Of a DNA stretch of 64,000 nucleotides, positions 41,873-51,822 are shown piece by piece. Made by a program: the position numbers and the translations under genes. A model generated the notes under the pieces. The model was not told the DNA's origin and did not search any database. It was given only the letters and a program-made list of their open reading frames with translations. The stretch's first letter is position 1. Each line of letters begins with the position of its first letter. Source of the DNA: Alicyclobacillus tolerans (lineage in GTDB: Bacteria; Bacillota; Bacilli; Alicyclobacillales; Alicyclobacillaceae); NCBI RefSeq assembly GCF_900142255.1, contig NZ_FRAF01000004.1, positions 62,001 to 126,000 of the forward strand. The letters are read 5' to 3'.

Positions 41873-42667
41873 TTAAAGATGACTCATGCTTTGCACAGTT
41901 TGAGCACAAGAGCAAGGACGGTGTTGAAGATTATCCTCCTCTATCCAACGTTCCATAAGTTTGCGAACTCGTTCGATATTTTCTGACATGGTTGTGACCA
42001 CTTCTTCATGGGTCAGTGGTTGTGTAGAAATTCCTGCCGCAAAATTGGTGACAATACCAATCGATGCATAGCAAATTCCAGCTTCTTTTGCCAAAACCAC
42101 TTCAGGTACACTGGTCATTCCTACAACATCTCCGCCAATTTGTGCAAAGTAGCGAATTTCAGCAGGAGTTTCAAAACGGGGTCCTTCTGTACAAACATAA
42201 GTGGAAGAAGGTATTACATCTAGATTCTCCTGTTTGGCTGTTACATCGAGAGAAGAACGTACTGTTTGACAGTATGGATCGCTCATATCGATATGTACAA
42301 CCCGCCCCTCTTCATAAAAAGTAGCTGGACGCGTGCGTGTAAAATCAAGAAAATCTGTTAGCAAAACGAGTTGACCTGGCCGAAGGGTTTTACGAAGTGA
42401 GCCTACAGCCGCCGTGGCCACCGCTTTTTGGACTCCCAGCAATTGCAATAACCTAATATTTGCCCGATAGTTGACAAGATGCGGAGGAGTTTGATGCTTT
42501 AAGCCATGACGCGGCAAGAAAGCGACACGTTTGCCTCTGATTTCTCCAATCATAGCTTGAGCATGTCCGTATTCAGTCATCTCTTCATAAACTTGTAAGT
42601 GTTCAAGCTGTCCTGCTGTATAAACACCTGTTCCGCCGATCACGGCATAGTCTGCTGTTGGACGCAT
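41873..42667 (-). CDS. mtnP: S-methyl-5'-thioadenosine phosphorylase
   Basis: Cleaves MTA with phosphate to adenine and methylthioribose-1-phosphate, the substrate of MtnA. The 264-residue PNP-family enzyme has VIGGTGVYTAGQLEHL, LPRHGLKHQTPPHLVNYRANI (the phosphate-binding region), STYVCTEGPRFETPAEIRYF, and EAGICYASIGIVTNFAAG. The gene order mtaD-mtnA-mtnP fits methionine salvage. The distance to mtnA is 64 bp. A purine nucleoside phosphorylase is less likely because of the MTA-type GTGVYTAG start. Confidence 0.93.
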   Translation of the reverse strand: MRPTADYAVIGGTGVYTAGQLEHLQVYEEMTEYGHAQAMIGEIRGKRVAFLPRHGLKHQTPPHLVNYRANIRLLQLLGVQKAVATAAVGSLRKTLRPGQLVLLTDFLDFTRTRPATFYEEGRVVHIDMSDPYCQTVRSSLDVTAKQENLDVIPSSTYVCTEGPRFETPAEIRYFAQIGGDVVGMTSVPEVVLAKEAGICYASIGIVTNFAAGISTQPLTHEEVVTTMSENIERVRKLMERWIEEDNLQHRPCSCAQTVQSMSHL

Positions 42668-42720
42668 CCATTTTCAACTCCAATTTCCTGATATGACGCA
42701 TACTTGGAATGAGAGAACAT

Positions 42721-45555
42721 TCAACCTGTTTCTTCATCAGAAGTTGGTTGTAAAAAACGTTGTACTTCTTGATAAATCGTTTCCTCGTCAGAAATGAGCG
42801 GGTGAACTCCCGGCAAAGCGTGCAAAAATGAAGATCCATAGCGTGCAGTCAAGATACGTTTGTCATAAATGACAACGACACCGCGATCGTCCTTTGTACG
42901 AATTAAGCGTCCGAATCCCTGGCGAAAACGAACAATGGCTTCCGGCAAGCTGTCTTCTAAAAAGGGATTAATCCCTTCTTGCTTCAATTGCTCATGACGC
43001 ATTTCTGTTATTGGATGACTAGGCGGCGCAAAGGGCAATCGGATCATAGCCACCGTTGTCAACTCATCTCCTGGCAAATCGATCCCTTCCCAGAAAGACT
43101 GCGCTCCTAAGAGAACAGATCTTGGATGTGTTTTAAAAGCGCGCAGTACTTGAGTGCGATTGCCGTGTACTCCCTGTGCCAAAATATTGATGTTGGCCGC
43201 TTTTAAAGAACTCCGCATACGAGCAGCCGTCGCTTTTAGTAAAGCATGACTCGTAAAAAGTGCAAGCATGCGCCCTCCGCTTGCCATTGCCAGACGGCTT
43301 AATGCCTGACCTAGCCAATGAGCAGTTTCCTCCGGCGAAAGTTTAGACATCTCCGGTATATTACGTGGAACACAAAGACGCGCTTGTTGACCAAGATCAA
43401 ACGGAGAGGGCAGTGTCGCTGTGAGCAAATCCTCTTCTTTTTCTAGTCCCAGTTGCCGTTTCGCATAATCAAACGACTGATTGACGGTCAATGTGGCTGA
43501 TGTCAGGACAATGGAATCTTTCTTCTGAAAAAGTTCTCGACATAAAATATCCGATACATCGAGAGGAGCAAAATGTAAGGAAAGAAGTGGTTTTTCACGT
43601 GTTCCATTCTTTTCTAGCCAGCAGACTTCAGTTTCAGTGAGAAGAGGTAATTTAAAAAGAAGAGCGCATTGTGCCATGAGCTGTTCAAGATAGCCTAGAG
43701 CGTCCAGCATCCGGCCACCGCGATCCGTATCTTCGTCTTCTTCCCCCCACTTTTGCCAGCTATTTTTTTCTTCCTGCAAAGACACCATTCTATTTTCTAA
43801 TTGTTTTTGTAAAGAAAGAAATTCTTCCCATTCTGGAGCCCGATAAATTTTATCTGAGAGACGAAGTTCCTTACTTTCGTTTGGAATCAAATTTGAAAAT
43901 AGTAAAAATATCCTTTCCATAACTTGACGCAACGATAAAATGTGTTCTTCTGCTCTTTCAATTGATGGAATGATTCTTTCAGCTTGCGGTGAATCGGTAT
44001 ATTTACGTCGTAAATCTTGAAGTAAAGAGTGGCGGACGCCTTCTCTGGACAAGCGATAACTCAAACCTAAAAATTGAAGCCAGTGAACCTCAGATCCTAG
44101 ATGTTTGGTTGCCACATCTCGCACGTGGTGCGCTTCATCCATAATTAAATAATCGAAACTTGGCAGTACGCGATGATCGGATTTTAAATCAGAGAAGACC
44201 AGTGAATGGTTGGTAACCACCAAGTCTGCCTGCTGGGCGCTTTGCTTAGCTTGGAAATAGTAGCAACGTTTAAAAAAAGCACACCGTTTGCCAATACATG
44301 AATCACTCTCACTTTGAATGCGTTGCCAGGTTCCAGAACTTGCAGCTGCTACACTGAGTTCATCTTTTAATCCTCTCTCTGTCTCCACCAACCAGCTCAT
44401 AAACATCATGAATGACTGAATCTCATAAGAATCGGAGGTCATCATAAGCGAAGCTGATTCTTGGCGAATTTTACGCAAACAAGCATAATTGGTGCGTCCT
44501 TTTAAAACTGCAAGGTGTACTGGAAAAGGGAACATTTTTTTCAGAATTGGAAAATCTCTATGTTCAATCTGATCTTGTAGAGCAAGTGTATGAGTAGAAA
44601 TAACCACTTTTTTTTCTGAGCTTTTGGCATATAACGCAGAGGGAACCAGATAAGCAAGCGACTTCCCTGTACCTGTTCCAGCTTCTATCATAAGATGTTG
44701 ACCATTATCCAGGGCATCAGCCACCATTCGTGCCATGTCCATTTGAGCTTCTCGAGCCGCAAATTGTGAGAACATCTGTGGCAGGGGTCCTTCTGAAGAA
44801 AGAAGATGGGCCGATTTTTCCGGTAATGTTAATTCATTGTTCTCTAATAACGAATTAGAACCTTGGATTGTGTGATCTTCAGTGACTACTGCAAAACTAA
44901 GACCCTGAATCTGATCTAAGGGGCGAATGGCTTGAAAACTTTTCTCATTTTCAGCCAAAGTCCGAATTTCTTCAAAATATGCACCTACAGTAGGAGAAAT
45001 AAAAGAAGCCAATTGGCAAATTTCCGACAGCAAATTTGTAGGCCATTTTCTGGAAGCTATTTCTTGAAGCTTTATCAAGAGTTCACCCGTAGCCTTAGCA
45101 TCTGCAAGTGCCCGATGTTGCTCTTCATGAGTAATATCTAACTGCTTGACGAGAGCTGCCAAACTGTATTCACTATTTTTAGGTAAAATAATGCGAGCTA
45201 TAGCCAAGGAATCTAGAGAGTTCTCTAATTTGGGAGAAGATATGCCTATTCTTCTGGCATTTGCTTCTAAAAATTGAATATCAAAACGTACATTGTGTCC
45301 TGCCACTGGAGATTGGCCTATAAAATCCAAAAAATCTGGCAATGCTTTTTCCACAGAAGGCGCGTCTATTAACATACTTTTATCGATCCCGGTCAATTCG
45401 GAAATTTGGTGCGGTACACCTTGATTCGGTTTGACCAGTGTAGAAAATTCATCAACTGCAATACCTTCTCGGAAGCGTACGCCAGCTAATTCAATAATTT
45501 CATCTTTATCCGGGCGAAAACCAGTTGTTTCTATATCTAGGACAACCAAATCCAA
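42721..45555 (-). CDS. dinG: ATP-dependent helicase/exonuclease DinG family
   Basis: 944 residues. An N-terminal DnaQ-type 3'-5' exonuclease (about 1-165) has VVLDIETTGFRPDKDEIIE, AGHNVRFDIQFLEANAR and HRALADAKATGELL. A superfamily 2 XPD-like helicase follows, with Walker A EAGTGTGKSLAYLVP near 290 and a DEAH box (IMDEAHHVRD) near 475. Four cysteines lie between them (YACLRK and CIGKRCAFFKRCYYF), a likely iron-sulfur cluster. C-terminal motifs are FWEGIDLPG and GFGRLIRT. It likely resolves R-loops or damaged DNA. The TTG start at 45555 follows AAGGAGG. Confidence 0.93.
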   Translation of the reverse strand: MDLVVLDIETTGFRPDKDEIIELAGVRFREGIAVDEFSTLVKPNQGVPHQISELTGIDKSMLIDAPSVEKALPDFLDFIGQSPVAGHNVRFDIQFLEANARRIGISSPKLENSLDSLAIARIILPKNSEYSLAALVKQLDITHEEQHRALADAKATGELLIKLQEIASRKWPTNLLSEICQLASFISPTVGAYFEEIRTLAENEKSFQAIRPLDQIQGLSFAVVTEDHTIQGSNSLLENNELTLPEKSAHLLSSEGPLPQMFSQFAAREAQMDMARMVADALDNGQHLMIEAGTGTGKSLAYLVPSALYAKSSEKKVVISTHTLALQDQIEHRDFPILKKMFPFPVHLAVLKGRTNYACLRKIRQESASLMMTSDSYEIQSFMMFMSWLVETERGLKDELSVAAASSGTWQRIQSESDSCIGKRCAFFKRCYYFQAKQSAQQADLVVTNHSLVFSDLKSDHRVLPSFDYLIMDEAHHVRDVATKHLGSEVHWLQFLGLSYRLSREGVRHSLLQDLRRKYTDSPQAERIIPSIERAEEHILSLRQVMERIFLLFSNLIPNESKELRLSDKIYRAPEWEEFLSLQKQLENRMVSLQEEKNSWQKWGEEDEDTDRGGRMLDALGYLEQLMAQCALLFKLPLLTETEVCWLEKNGTREKPLLSLHFAPLDVSDILCRELFQKKDSIVLTSATLTVNQSFDYAKRQLGLEKEEDLLTATLPSPFDLGQQARLCVPRNIPEMSKLSPEETAHWLGQALSRLAMASGGRMLALFTSHALLKATAARMRSSLKAANINILAQGVHGNRTQVLRAFKTHPRSVLLGAQSFWEGIDLPGDELTTVAMIRLPFAPPSHPITEMRHEQLKQEGINPFLEDSLPEAIVRFRQGFGRLIRTKDDRGVVVIYDKRILTARYGSSFLHALPGVHPLISDEETIYQEVQRFLQPTSDEETG

Positions 45556-45568
45556 AAGTTTGTCCTCC

Positions 45569-46375
45569 TTAATGGACGCTATGTTGAGTATTGTACCATT
45601 TGTGCAAATAAACGTGCATGTGAGCGATTGGATGCTCTGGCTGAAGATAGAGCACTCTATGGCAATATTTTAAACCTTCTAAAGGACGCTGTAATCGGAA
45701 TGCTAAAAAACTCCCTAATAAAGCTAAATATTCATGGTATGGAAATTGCTTAAGTGCTGCACGCACAATTTCCATTGCTCGTATATCATTGCCGCATTTG
45801 CAAAAAGTATAGGCAAGGAGTAATAGTGTATCAGCATCAGGTGGCGTGAGCCTAGCATAGCGGAAAAACACAAACAGTGCTTCGCGATATTTTTTTTCCG
45901 TTAGCAAACAGAGCCCTAATACTTTCCAGACTCCCCCATCCATAGGTTTATATTTAAGATATTGTCGCAAAGCCACAATCGCAGCTAAGTAATGATTTTG
46001 TTGAAGAGCTAATTCTGCTGATAATTGCCAAATGGAAGCTCGATATTTTGGGTTGGAAAAGGAAATTATTTCTTCTAAATAGATTTGCGCTTCGTCCAAA
46101 TCATTTAGATAAATACAGCAAGATGTCAATAGACAATAGATGTCAGGGTGAGGATAGATGTTCGTGATTTTTTGAAAAATTTCCTTGGCCGATGTATAGA
46201 GTTGTAACTCATAATAAGCGCAAGCTTTTTGCAGTAAATCATGAGTAGGATTAGTTAATTGTGGATGTTGAATGGATATGGATTGAGTTTGCGCGAATTC
46301 AGACAAGCGTTTACTGTATACTTGCTGTTTGCCTGTCCTAAAGAGCTTTTTTGAAGAAGAACTTGGATGTGACAC
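45569..46375 (-). CDS. Tetratricopeptide-repeat protein
   Basis: A 268-residue soluble protein built mainly of TPR-like helical pairs. Repeats show hydrophobic/aromatic positions such as LLQKACAYYELQLYTSAKEIFQKI, LSAELALQQNHYLAAIVALRQYLKYKP and VLGLCLLTEKKYREALFVFFRYARLTP. It would mediate protein-protein contacts; no partner is evident. GTG 46375 is 8 nt from GGAGGTG; GTG 46384 lies in the RBS itself. It directly precedes dinG with a 13-bp gap, so the two are probably cotranscribed. No exact homologue was recognised. Confidence 0.7.
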   Translation of the reverse strand: MSHPSSSSKKLFRTGKQQVYSKRLSEFAQTQSISIQHPQLTNPTHDLLQKACAYYELQLYTSAKEIFQKITNIYPHPDIYCLLTSCCIYLNDLDEAQIYLEEIISFSNPKYRASIWQLSAELALQQNHYLAAIVALRQYLKYKPMDGGVWKVLGLCLLTEKKYREALFVFFRYARLTPPDADTLLLLAYTFCKCGNDIRAMEIVRAALKQFPYHEYLALLGSFLAFRLQRPLEGLKYCHRVLYLQPEHPIAHMHVYLHKWYNTQHSVH

Positions 46376-46426
46376 GCTCCTCACCTCCGTCGTTCTTGTT
46401 TAAACACAGGATGGTGCGACAGCGTT

Positions 46427-46479
46427 CTCCCTATGCCCGGCAAGTGCAGGCAATCCATGCAGTAAGATAGCATAGGGAG
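46427..46479. other. Inverted repeat in the birA-TPR gap
   Basis: CTCCCTATG (46427-46435) and CATAGGGAG (46471-46479) are perfect 9-bp arms around a GC-rich loop with TGCAGG...CATGCA. A T-run is missing, so it may be a weak terminator for birA on the minus strand or a regulatory fold upstream of the TPR gene. Confidence 0.4.
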
Positions 46480-46508
46480 CGGCAAAAAGGCTCATCAGAG
46501 GTTGTGAC

Positions 46509-47525
46509 TTAGTAACAAATGGTTTCTGAAGCAACAATTTCTCCAGATGGAACTCGAATTTCTTGACCGTTGTCCATTTTCATCAACAGAACACCATTTC
46601 TGTCTATCGATAGACACAATCCGCGCTTGCGTTCTGTACCCAGCTGCACTTCAATCCAATCTCCCAGATGTGCACAAAGGCTTAACCATTCTTCTTGAAC
46701 TTTGGCAAAACCACCTCCATTTTCCACCAGTTCAGTATACATTGGATTGAATTCGTTCAGAATGGCCCCCATCACTTCAGCCCGTGAAAAACGTTGACCA
46801 GTTTCCATCTGTAAGGATGATGCTTTGTTTCTCAGTTCTGGCAAAATATCATTTTCAGTGAGATTGACGTTCATGCCTATACCAAGAATAACCGAATGCA
46901 CATTTTCTCCGTCAGCTCGAATTTCAGCCAAGATACCGCAAATTTTTTTCTGATGGAGCAGAATGTCATTGGGCCATTTGATACGTGCCGGTAAACCAAA
47001 AGTATGTTCAAGCGCTCTCGCAGTAGCAACTCCTGCTAATAGTGTAATTTCGCCTGCTCTATGCAGTGGCAAAGGTCGCGTTAAAAGAAGTGACATCCAG
47101 AGGCCGCCAAATGGAGAAATCCAGGACCTTCCTCTTCTCCCCCGGCCACCGCTTTGTTCGTCAGCAGTAACTGCAGTACCATGGGGAGCTCCTTGGCTTA
47201 GTAATTCTGAAGCGATTGTGTTGGTGGAATGGACTCGGCTTCTGTGCGTCACTTGACGGCCTAAGGTCGTAGAATTTTTTAAATAGCGAACGACGACAGG
47301 CTGCAAAGGACAGTCAGGTATTTCTTTCAATGTATACCCACGTCTTGGAGCAGCATCAAATTGAAATCCTATTTCCGTTAAATATTCCATGTGTTTCCAT
47401 ATAGCGGTACGTGAGATACCGATCTCTCGCGAGAGTTGTTCTCCAGAAAGGGGTTCTCCTAGATGCTCAATAAACAGTTCGGCTAAATGTAGGCGGATAT
47501 TCTCAGTATCACTTCTCCAAGTCAC
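46509..47525 (-). CDS. birA: Bifunctional biotin-protein ligase / biotin operon repressor
   Basis: Attaches biotin to BCCP and, when charged with biotinyl-AMP, represses biotin genes. At 338 residues it has an N-terminal winged helix (EQLSREIGISRTAIWKHMEYL), absent from simple ligases, and a catalytic core. Core motifs are GRGRRGRSWISPFGGLWMSLLL, with the ATP/biotin loop, and IKWPNDILLHQKKICGILAEI. The start GTG 47525 follows GGAGG by 6 nt and overlaps the cca stop by 17 bp. The cca-birA order is common in Bacilli. Confidence 0.93.
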   Translation of the reverse strand: MTWRSDTENIRLHLAELFIEHLGEPLSGEQLSREIGISRTAIWKHMEYLTEIGFQFDAAPRRGYTLKEIPDCPLQPVVVRYLKNSTTLGRQVTHRSRVHSTNTIASELLSQGAPHGTAVTADEQSGGRGRRGRSWISPFGGLWMSLLLTRPLPLHRAGEITLLAGVATARALEHTFGLPARIKWPNDILLHQKKICGILAEIRADGENVHSVILGIGMNVNLTENDILPELRNKASSLQMETGQRFSRAEVMGAILNEFNPMYTELVENGGGFAKVQEEWLSLCAHLGDWIEVQLGTERKRGLCLSIDRNGVLLMKMDNGQEIRVPSGEIVASETICY

Positions 47526-48813
47526 TGTTTTCCTCCATCTGCTTTTTAAGCCAATCAAGAATTATCGGTTTTTTATTGTCAACACGGCCTTCTATGACAG
47601 CATTTTGAGCCATAAATAAAGCTTGTCCAATAAGTGGGCCTGATAGAGCTAGATGTAAGGCTATGTCGCTGCCTCGAACAGCCAAATCTCGAATATGCTC
47701 TATGGGAAGCGTCTTTAGATGGGTTTGATATTTTTTGAATAATGGATGAACCGGCAAGTCTTTTTGCATAGCCAGAAGGGCTAGCAACATATGGGCATCC
47801 TTATGGCTTTTTTCTTTGATGATCAGTTTTTTAGCCAATAAAGGAATAAAGAGATCAACGGAGAGCGGAAGCAGTTCTTTCAATAACTCCAATCGTTCCA
47901 TCCAACTTGTCAACCAATGTTTAGATTTTCCAAGGCTTCTTTGCAAATTTTGCAATGATTCCAAACTTGGTTTGGTTTTCGTTGCAGAATAAGCACGTAG
48001 GAGCCAAAGTCCAATCGCAATTTCTTGACATTCTTTTGCAGTAAAAGACTGTAATACTTGCAGCCAATTGTGCTCATCATGCTCTCTTGTTGCTATCATG
48101 CCATCTGCTAGTATAGACAAACCTGGATAAAGTGGATGACGTAACCAGAGTCCAGCACCAAGCTTAGGAGCCCAGGCGGTCCAATCACATTTGGCAAAGC
48201 GTAATAACTCTTGGTTCATCCGCTCTCGTGATAAGCACGAGGTCATGTGGGCGTTTTGACACATAGCTTGCCAAGTCATGGATTCTATTTCCAAGTCATA
48301 ATCAGCCGCTAGACGAAAAGCTCGCAGATGACGCAAGGCGTCTTCTGCTAAACGTTGTTGCGGATTGCCTACCGTACGAAGGATCTTATTTTGAATGTCT
48401 ATTCTACCATCGAACGGGTCAAACAACCTTCCGTTGCGATATAAAGCAATGGAGTTTATTGTATAATCCCGTCGGCTTAAGTCTTCATAAAGCGATTTTG
48501 TATATTCCACTAGTTCAGGATGTCTTCCATTGTTATAATGCTTTTCTTTCCGATAGGACGTAACCTCGCAAATTTCACCTGCTTCAATTACTGTAATGGT
48601 TCCATGACGCAATCCGGTAGGAATTGTATGTGAAAAAATTTTCTGCACTTGTTCGGGACGTGCGGAAGTTGCCACGTCCCAATCATTGATATTCCGGCCA
48701 AATAAATAATCGCGAATAGCACCGCCAACAATGACTGCCTCGTATCCAGCATCTTCTATACGTTTAAGAATGGAAAGAATCGATGGCGGTACAAAAGAAT
48801 GAACGTCAATCAC
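47509..48813 (-). CDS. cca: CCA tRNA nucleotidyltransferase
   Basis: Adds or repairs the 3' CCA end of tRNAs. The 434-residue class II nucleotidyltransferase has the head motif VIVGGAIRDYLFGRNINDWDVATS with two catalytic Asp residues, the RRDYTINSIALYRNG motif, and the RLAEDALRHLRAFRLAADYDL body region. The C-terminal helical part is diverged. The GTG start at 48813 overlaps the bshA stop. It is in an operon with bshA upstream and birA downstream, as in B. subtilis. Confidence 0.94.
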   Translation of the reverse strand: MIDVHSFVPPSILSILKRIEDAGYEAVIVGGAIRDYLFGRNINDWDVATSARPEQVQKIFSHTIPTGLRHGTITVIEAGEICEVTSYRKEKHYNNGRHPELVEYTKSLYEDLSRRDYTINSIALYRNGRLFDPFDGRIDIQNKILRTVGNPQQRLAEDALRHLRAFRLAADYDLEIESMTWQAMCQNAHMTSCLSRERMNQELLRFAKCDWTAWAPKLGAGLWLRHPLYPGLSILADGMIATREHDEHNWLQVLQSFTAKECQEIAIGLWLLRAYSATKTKPSLESLQNLQRSLGKSKHWLTSWMERLELLKELLPLSVDLFIPLLAKKLIIKEKSHKDAHMLLALLAMQKDLPVHPLFKKYQTHLKTLPIEHIRDLAVRGSDIALHLALSGPLIGQALFMAQNAVIEGRVDNKKPIILDWLKKQMEENSDLEK

Positions 48814-49940
48814 CGGCTTGCATCCTCAATGAGTCGTTGGTAAATTCGTTCATAATGAGCTACTTGCTCTGCAACATTGAACTGTGTTTCGGCAGTTTTT
48901 CTGGCACCAACGGATAACCGATGATATAAATTTTCGTCTGAAAAGAGGCGCAAGACAGCATTAGCCATTCCGTCGACATCGCCAATGGGAAACAAAAATC
49001 CAGTTTCATTGGGTTTCACCACTTCAGGAATGCCCCCTGCGATGGAACCGACGACCGGAACTCCGCAAGCCATACTCTCCAGAGCAACCAGTCCGAAACT
49101 CTCTTTTTCTGATGGCAACAGGAATACGTCAGCTGCAGCAAAAAGCGAGGCTACTTCATCTTGTTTGCCCAGAAAGTTGACTTTTTCCTGTAGACCAAGT
49201 TGACGAACCAAATCTCTTGCTGCTGTAAGTTCTGGCCCTTCACCAACTAAAATAAGTCGACTATCGACTTGTTGAAGAACCTTTTGAAAGACGAGAATGA
49301 CATCCGGTACTCGCTTAATTTTACGAAAGTTAGAAACGTGCATGAGCACACGCTCTCCAGGTCTGGCGAGACAGGCGCGCGTTTGTCGTTCACTTTGCGG
49401 ACGGAAGATATCCGGATCGACAAAATTATATATACATTCGATTTCCTTTTCCGTGCCAAACAGACTACGCGTTTCCTCAATTAAACTGTGAGAGACGGCG
49501 GTTACAGCATCGCTGCGCTCAATACCAAGACGCATGACATTTTTGAGACTGCGATCTTGCGCGAGAACGGTCACGTCTGTTCCATGGAGCGTGGTTACTG
49601 TGCGCACTTTATTCTCTCCAAGCATCTCTTTGGCAAGAAAAGCGCAGACAGCAAAAGGCAAGGCGTAATGAGCGTGTAAAATATCGAGATGGTATTCGGC
49701 AACAACATCGGCCATCTTGGCAGCCAATGAGAAATCATATGGGGGTGTCCGCAAAACCGGGTACGATACAGTTTCTACTTCGTGAATATATAGGTTGTTA
49801 CGAAATTCACCCAAACGAAAAGGAACGTCAGATACGATAAAATGAACTTCATGGCCTCTGGTGGCTAATGCTTTGCCCAGTTCTGTAGCCACGGCTCCTG
49901 ACCCGCCAACTGTAGCATAACAACTGATACCAATGCGCAT
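48810..49940 (-). CDS. bshA: N-acetyl-alpha-D-glucosaminyl L-malate synthase
   Basis: First enzyme of bacillithiol synthesis, transferring GlcNAc from UDP-GlcNAc to L-malate. The 376-residue GT4 glycosyltransferase has an N-terminal GGSGAVATELGKALATRGHEVHFI acceptor domain, HALP-like HAHYALPF, and a C-terminal LLPSEKESFGLVALESMACGVPVVGSIAGGIPEVV with the E-x7-E motif. The ATG at 49940 is chosen because of AAAGGAGG upstream; a longer start adds 13 residues. It starts a coupled bshA-cca-birA group. bshB and bshC are not in the window. Confidence 0.93.
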   Translation of the reverse strand: MRIGISCYATVGGSGAVATELGKALATRGHEVHFIVSDVPFRLGEFRNNLYIHEVETVSYPVLRTPPYDFSLAAKMADVVAEYHLDILHAHYALPFAVCAFLAKEMLGENKVRTVTTLHGTDVTVLAQDRSLKNVMRLGIERSDAVTAVSHSLIEETRSLFGTEKEIECIYNFVDPDIFRPQSERQTRACLARPGERVLMHVSNFRKIKRVPDVILVFQKVLQQVDSRLILVGEGPELTAARDLVRQLGLQEKVNFLGKQDEVASLFAAADVFLLPSEKESFGLVALESMACGVPVVGSIAGGIPEVVKPNETGFLFPIGDVDGMANAVLRLFSDENLYHRLSVGARKTAETQFNVAEQVAHYERIYQRLIEDASR

Positions 49941-50000
49941 GGCTGTGGCCTCCTTTCTGTGTGAATGTCGTAGAGCCATACTCTCTCAAACGCTTCTCTG

Positions 50001-50777
50001 TCAAAAAAGTACATGTTCCAATCCATAAACCATACCTTTTAATTCTTTTACAGCCACACAAGCCTCGAGAATACCTGGCATAAAACTATCCCTGGACAGG
50101 GAGTCGTGACGGATAGTTAATAACTCTCCTACTCCGCCACACAGTACTTCCTGATGAGCGACAAGGCCCGGTAAGCGCACACTATGTATAGGTATACCAG
50201 CGACCATCATGCCACGACTTTGTAATGGCGGTTCAATCCGTTCAGATGGAAGGGCTTCGTCTGAAATCATTTCTGCTGTTCTGCGCGCAGTACCAGAAGG
50301 TGCGTCTTTTTTACCAGCATGATGGTATTCCACAATCTCGATATGTTGGAAAAAGCGAGCGGCTTCTTTGGCAAATCGCATCATCAGCAAAGCTCCCACT
50401 GAAAAATTCGGGCAAGCCAGACCGCCAATATCTTTTTCGCGACATGCTTGATCCCAAGCCTCCACTTGTTCCATATTGTAACCTGTAGCTCCGACAACAG
50501 GTGAAACTCCCTCACTAATAGCGATATCTACATGCTTTTTGACACTTTCAGCGTCTGTCAAATCGAGCCATACATCAGGCTCTGTCTGTTTTAAGAGCGA
50601 TTGGACCTGACTCTCCACTACCACTTCTCGACCTTTTTCTATTGGCAAATTCTTAGGAGTATGTCGAACGAGACAACCAACCAATTGCAATCGCTCATCA
50701 GATTGAATAGCGGTTAAGGCAGCTTGTCCCATTTTTCCTGCAGCGCCCGCAACCACTACACGAATGGGTTTTGTCAT
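50001..50777 (-). CDS. dapB: 4-hydroxy-tetrahydrodipicolinate reductase
   Basis: NAD(P)H-dependent step of lysine and diaminopimelate synthesis. The 258 residues carry VVVAGAAGKMGQAALTAI for nucleotide binding, VVGATGYNMEQ, CPNFSVGALLMMRFA and the catalytic EIVEYHHAGKKDAPSGTA with the His and Lys residues. The C-terminal part has the substrate loop region. It starts behind AAAGGAG. The bshA upstream region lies 61 bp from the dapB stop, and the small TPR and MazG-like genes lie upstream of dapB, in the same order as the ypjD-dapB genes of Bacillus. Confidence 0.95.
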   Translation of the reverse strand: MTKPIRVVVAGAAGKMGQAALTAIQSDERLQLVGCLVRHTPKNLPIEKGREVVVESQVQSLLKQTEPDVWLDLTDAESVKKHVDIAISEGVSPVVGATGYNMEQVEAWDQACREKDIGGLACPNFSVGALLMMRFAKEAARFFQHIEIVEYHHAGKKDAPSGTARRTAEMISDEALPSERIEPPLQSRGMMVAGIPIHSVRLPGLVAHQEVLCGGVGELLTIRHDSLSRDSFMPGILEACVAVKELKGMVYGLEHVLF

Positions 50778-50831
50778 CCATCAGAACTCCTTTCTTCTTT
50801 TCTTAGCTTGTCCAGCACAGGAAGTCTAGTT

Positions 50832-51233
50832 CTACGACTCCCTGCGTAAAAGATGTTGCAAATACTCATAGCCATGAAATGCTTCTACATTAAACGGATC
50901 GCGAAGACAAGCTTCGGCAAAATCTTTTGCCGCTTGTAGCTTGTTTCCATTTGAAAGCGCCCGATAGGCATTTTGTACAAGAATGGATGCGACAATTTCT
51001 TGCAGATTTTGTGCATACAATTCACAATCCGGCGCTAATTCCACGCTTATCTGCGCGAGTTGCAACGCCTTTTGATAGGCCTGATTGCGATGCATAGTCA
51101 CAGAAGCGTGAAAATAATATTCTGGATTACTAGGATCGCAAAGAATTGCCTGAAGAAAAGATTGTTCCGCCCGATAAAAATTTTGTTCATAGAGATAGGC
51201 GTATCCTTCTTGCAAATAGTCCTCGCCGTTCAC
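50832..51233 (-). CDS. Small tetratricopeptide-repeat protein
   Basis: 133 residues, mostly helical pairs of TPR type: LQEGYAYLYEQNFYRAEQSFLQAILCDP, HRNQAYQKALQLAQISVELAPD, LSNGNKLQAAKDFAEACLRDPFN. It is soluble with no signal. The GTG at 51233 lies 8 nt after GGAGG; a longer frame starting at 51326 overlaps the MazG-like gene and has no RBS. The function is unknown. Confidence 0.65.
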   Translation of the reverse strand: MNGEDYLQEGYAYLYEQNFYRAEQSFLQAILCDPSNPEYYFHASVTMHRNQAYQKALQLAQISVELAPDCELYAQNLQEIVASILVQNAYRALSNGNKLQAAKDFAEACLRDPFNVEAFHGYEYLQHLLRRES

Positions 51234-51295
51234 AGCGACTCCCCTCCACCAGCAACATATGCCGACGGAAATGAACATCGCTTGTACGTCTATCC

Positions 51296-51625
51296 CTATG
51301 CCTCTTTCCCATTTTTGCGCGTCCAACGATTGGCATCGCGAGTTTCAAATTTCTCCATGACGGCGACAAAAGCCTCTTCCAGCGAGATATTCAGTCGATT
51401 AGCGAGACAAGTTAAGACAAACAATATATCCCCTATCTCTAAAGCAATACTACCTTCAGGTTCACTCGATTTTTTGGGTTTCTCTCCATAGACATGGTTT
51501 ATCTCGCGAGCAAGTTCCCCCAATTCTTCCGTCAACCTGACAACCAACGTCATCGGCTGAAAATAACCTTCCTTGAATTGAGAAATATAGTCGTCTACTC
51601 GTTTGGCAACAGCGGCAAGTTCCAT
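51296..51625 (-). CDS. MazG-like nucleotide pyrophosphohydrolase (YpjD family)
   Basis: A 109-residue all-alpha NTP pyrophosphatase of the MazG superfamily. The metal-binding pattern is seen as LTEELGELAREINHV and later EIGDILFVLTCLANRL (ExxE and ExxD). The C-terminal EEAFVAVMEKFETRD is typical of the Bacillus YpjD group. Its substrate in the cell is not known; housecleaning of damaged nucleotides is the usual proposal. The ATG at 51625 follows AAAAGGAGAAGG. Confidence 0.88.
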   Translation of the reverse strand: MELAAVAKRVDDYISQFKEGYFQPMTLVVRLTEELGELAREINHVYGEKPKKSSEPEGSIALEIGDILFVLTCLANRLNISLEEAFVAVMEKFETRDANRWTRKNGKEA

Positions 51626-51822
51626 TGTATGACCTTCTCCTTTTAGGATCATCGAATGAACTGACGAGCTAGTATGAATCTCGAGGCCCCATTGAGAAAT
51701 TATACTGGTTCTTCTTATCAGCTGGCAAAAAAGTAACTTTCACATATTTGCGGACTTGCCTCATAAGATTTAACGGATAACTGTGGACAAAGAGAGCGCC
51801 ATAATCGAAGGAGTTGGTTGTT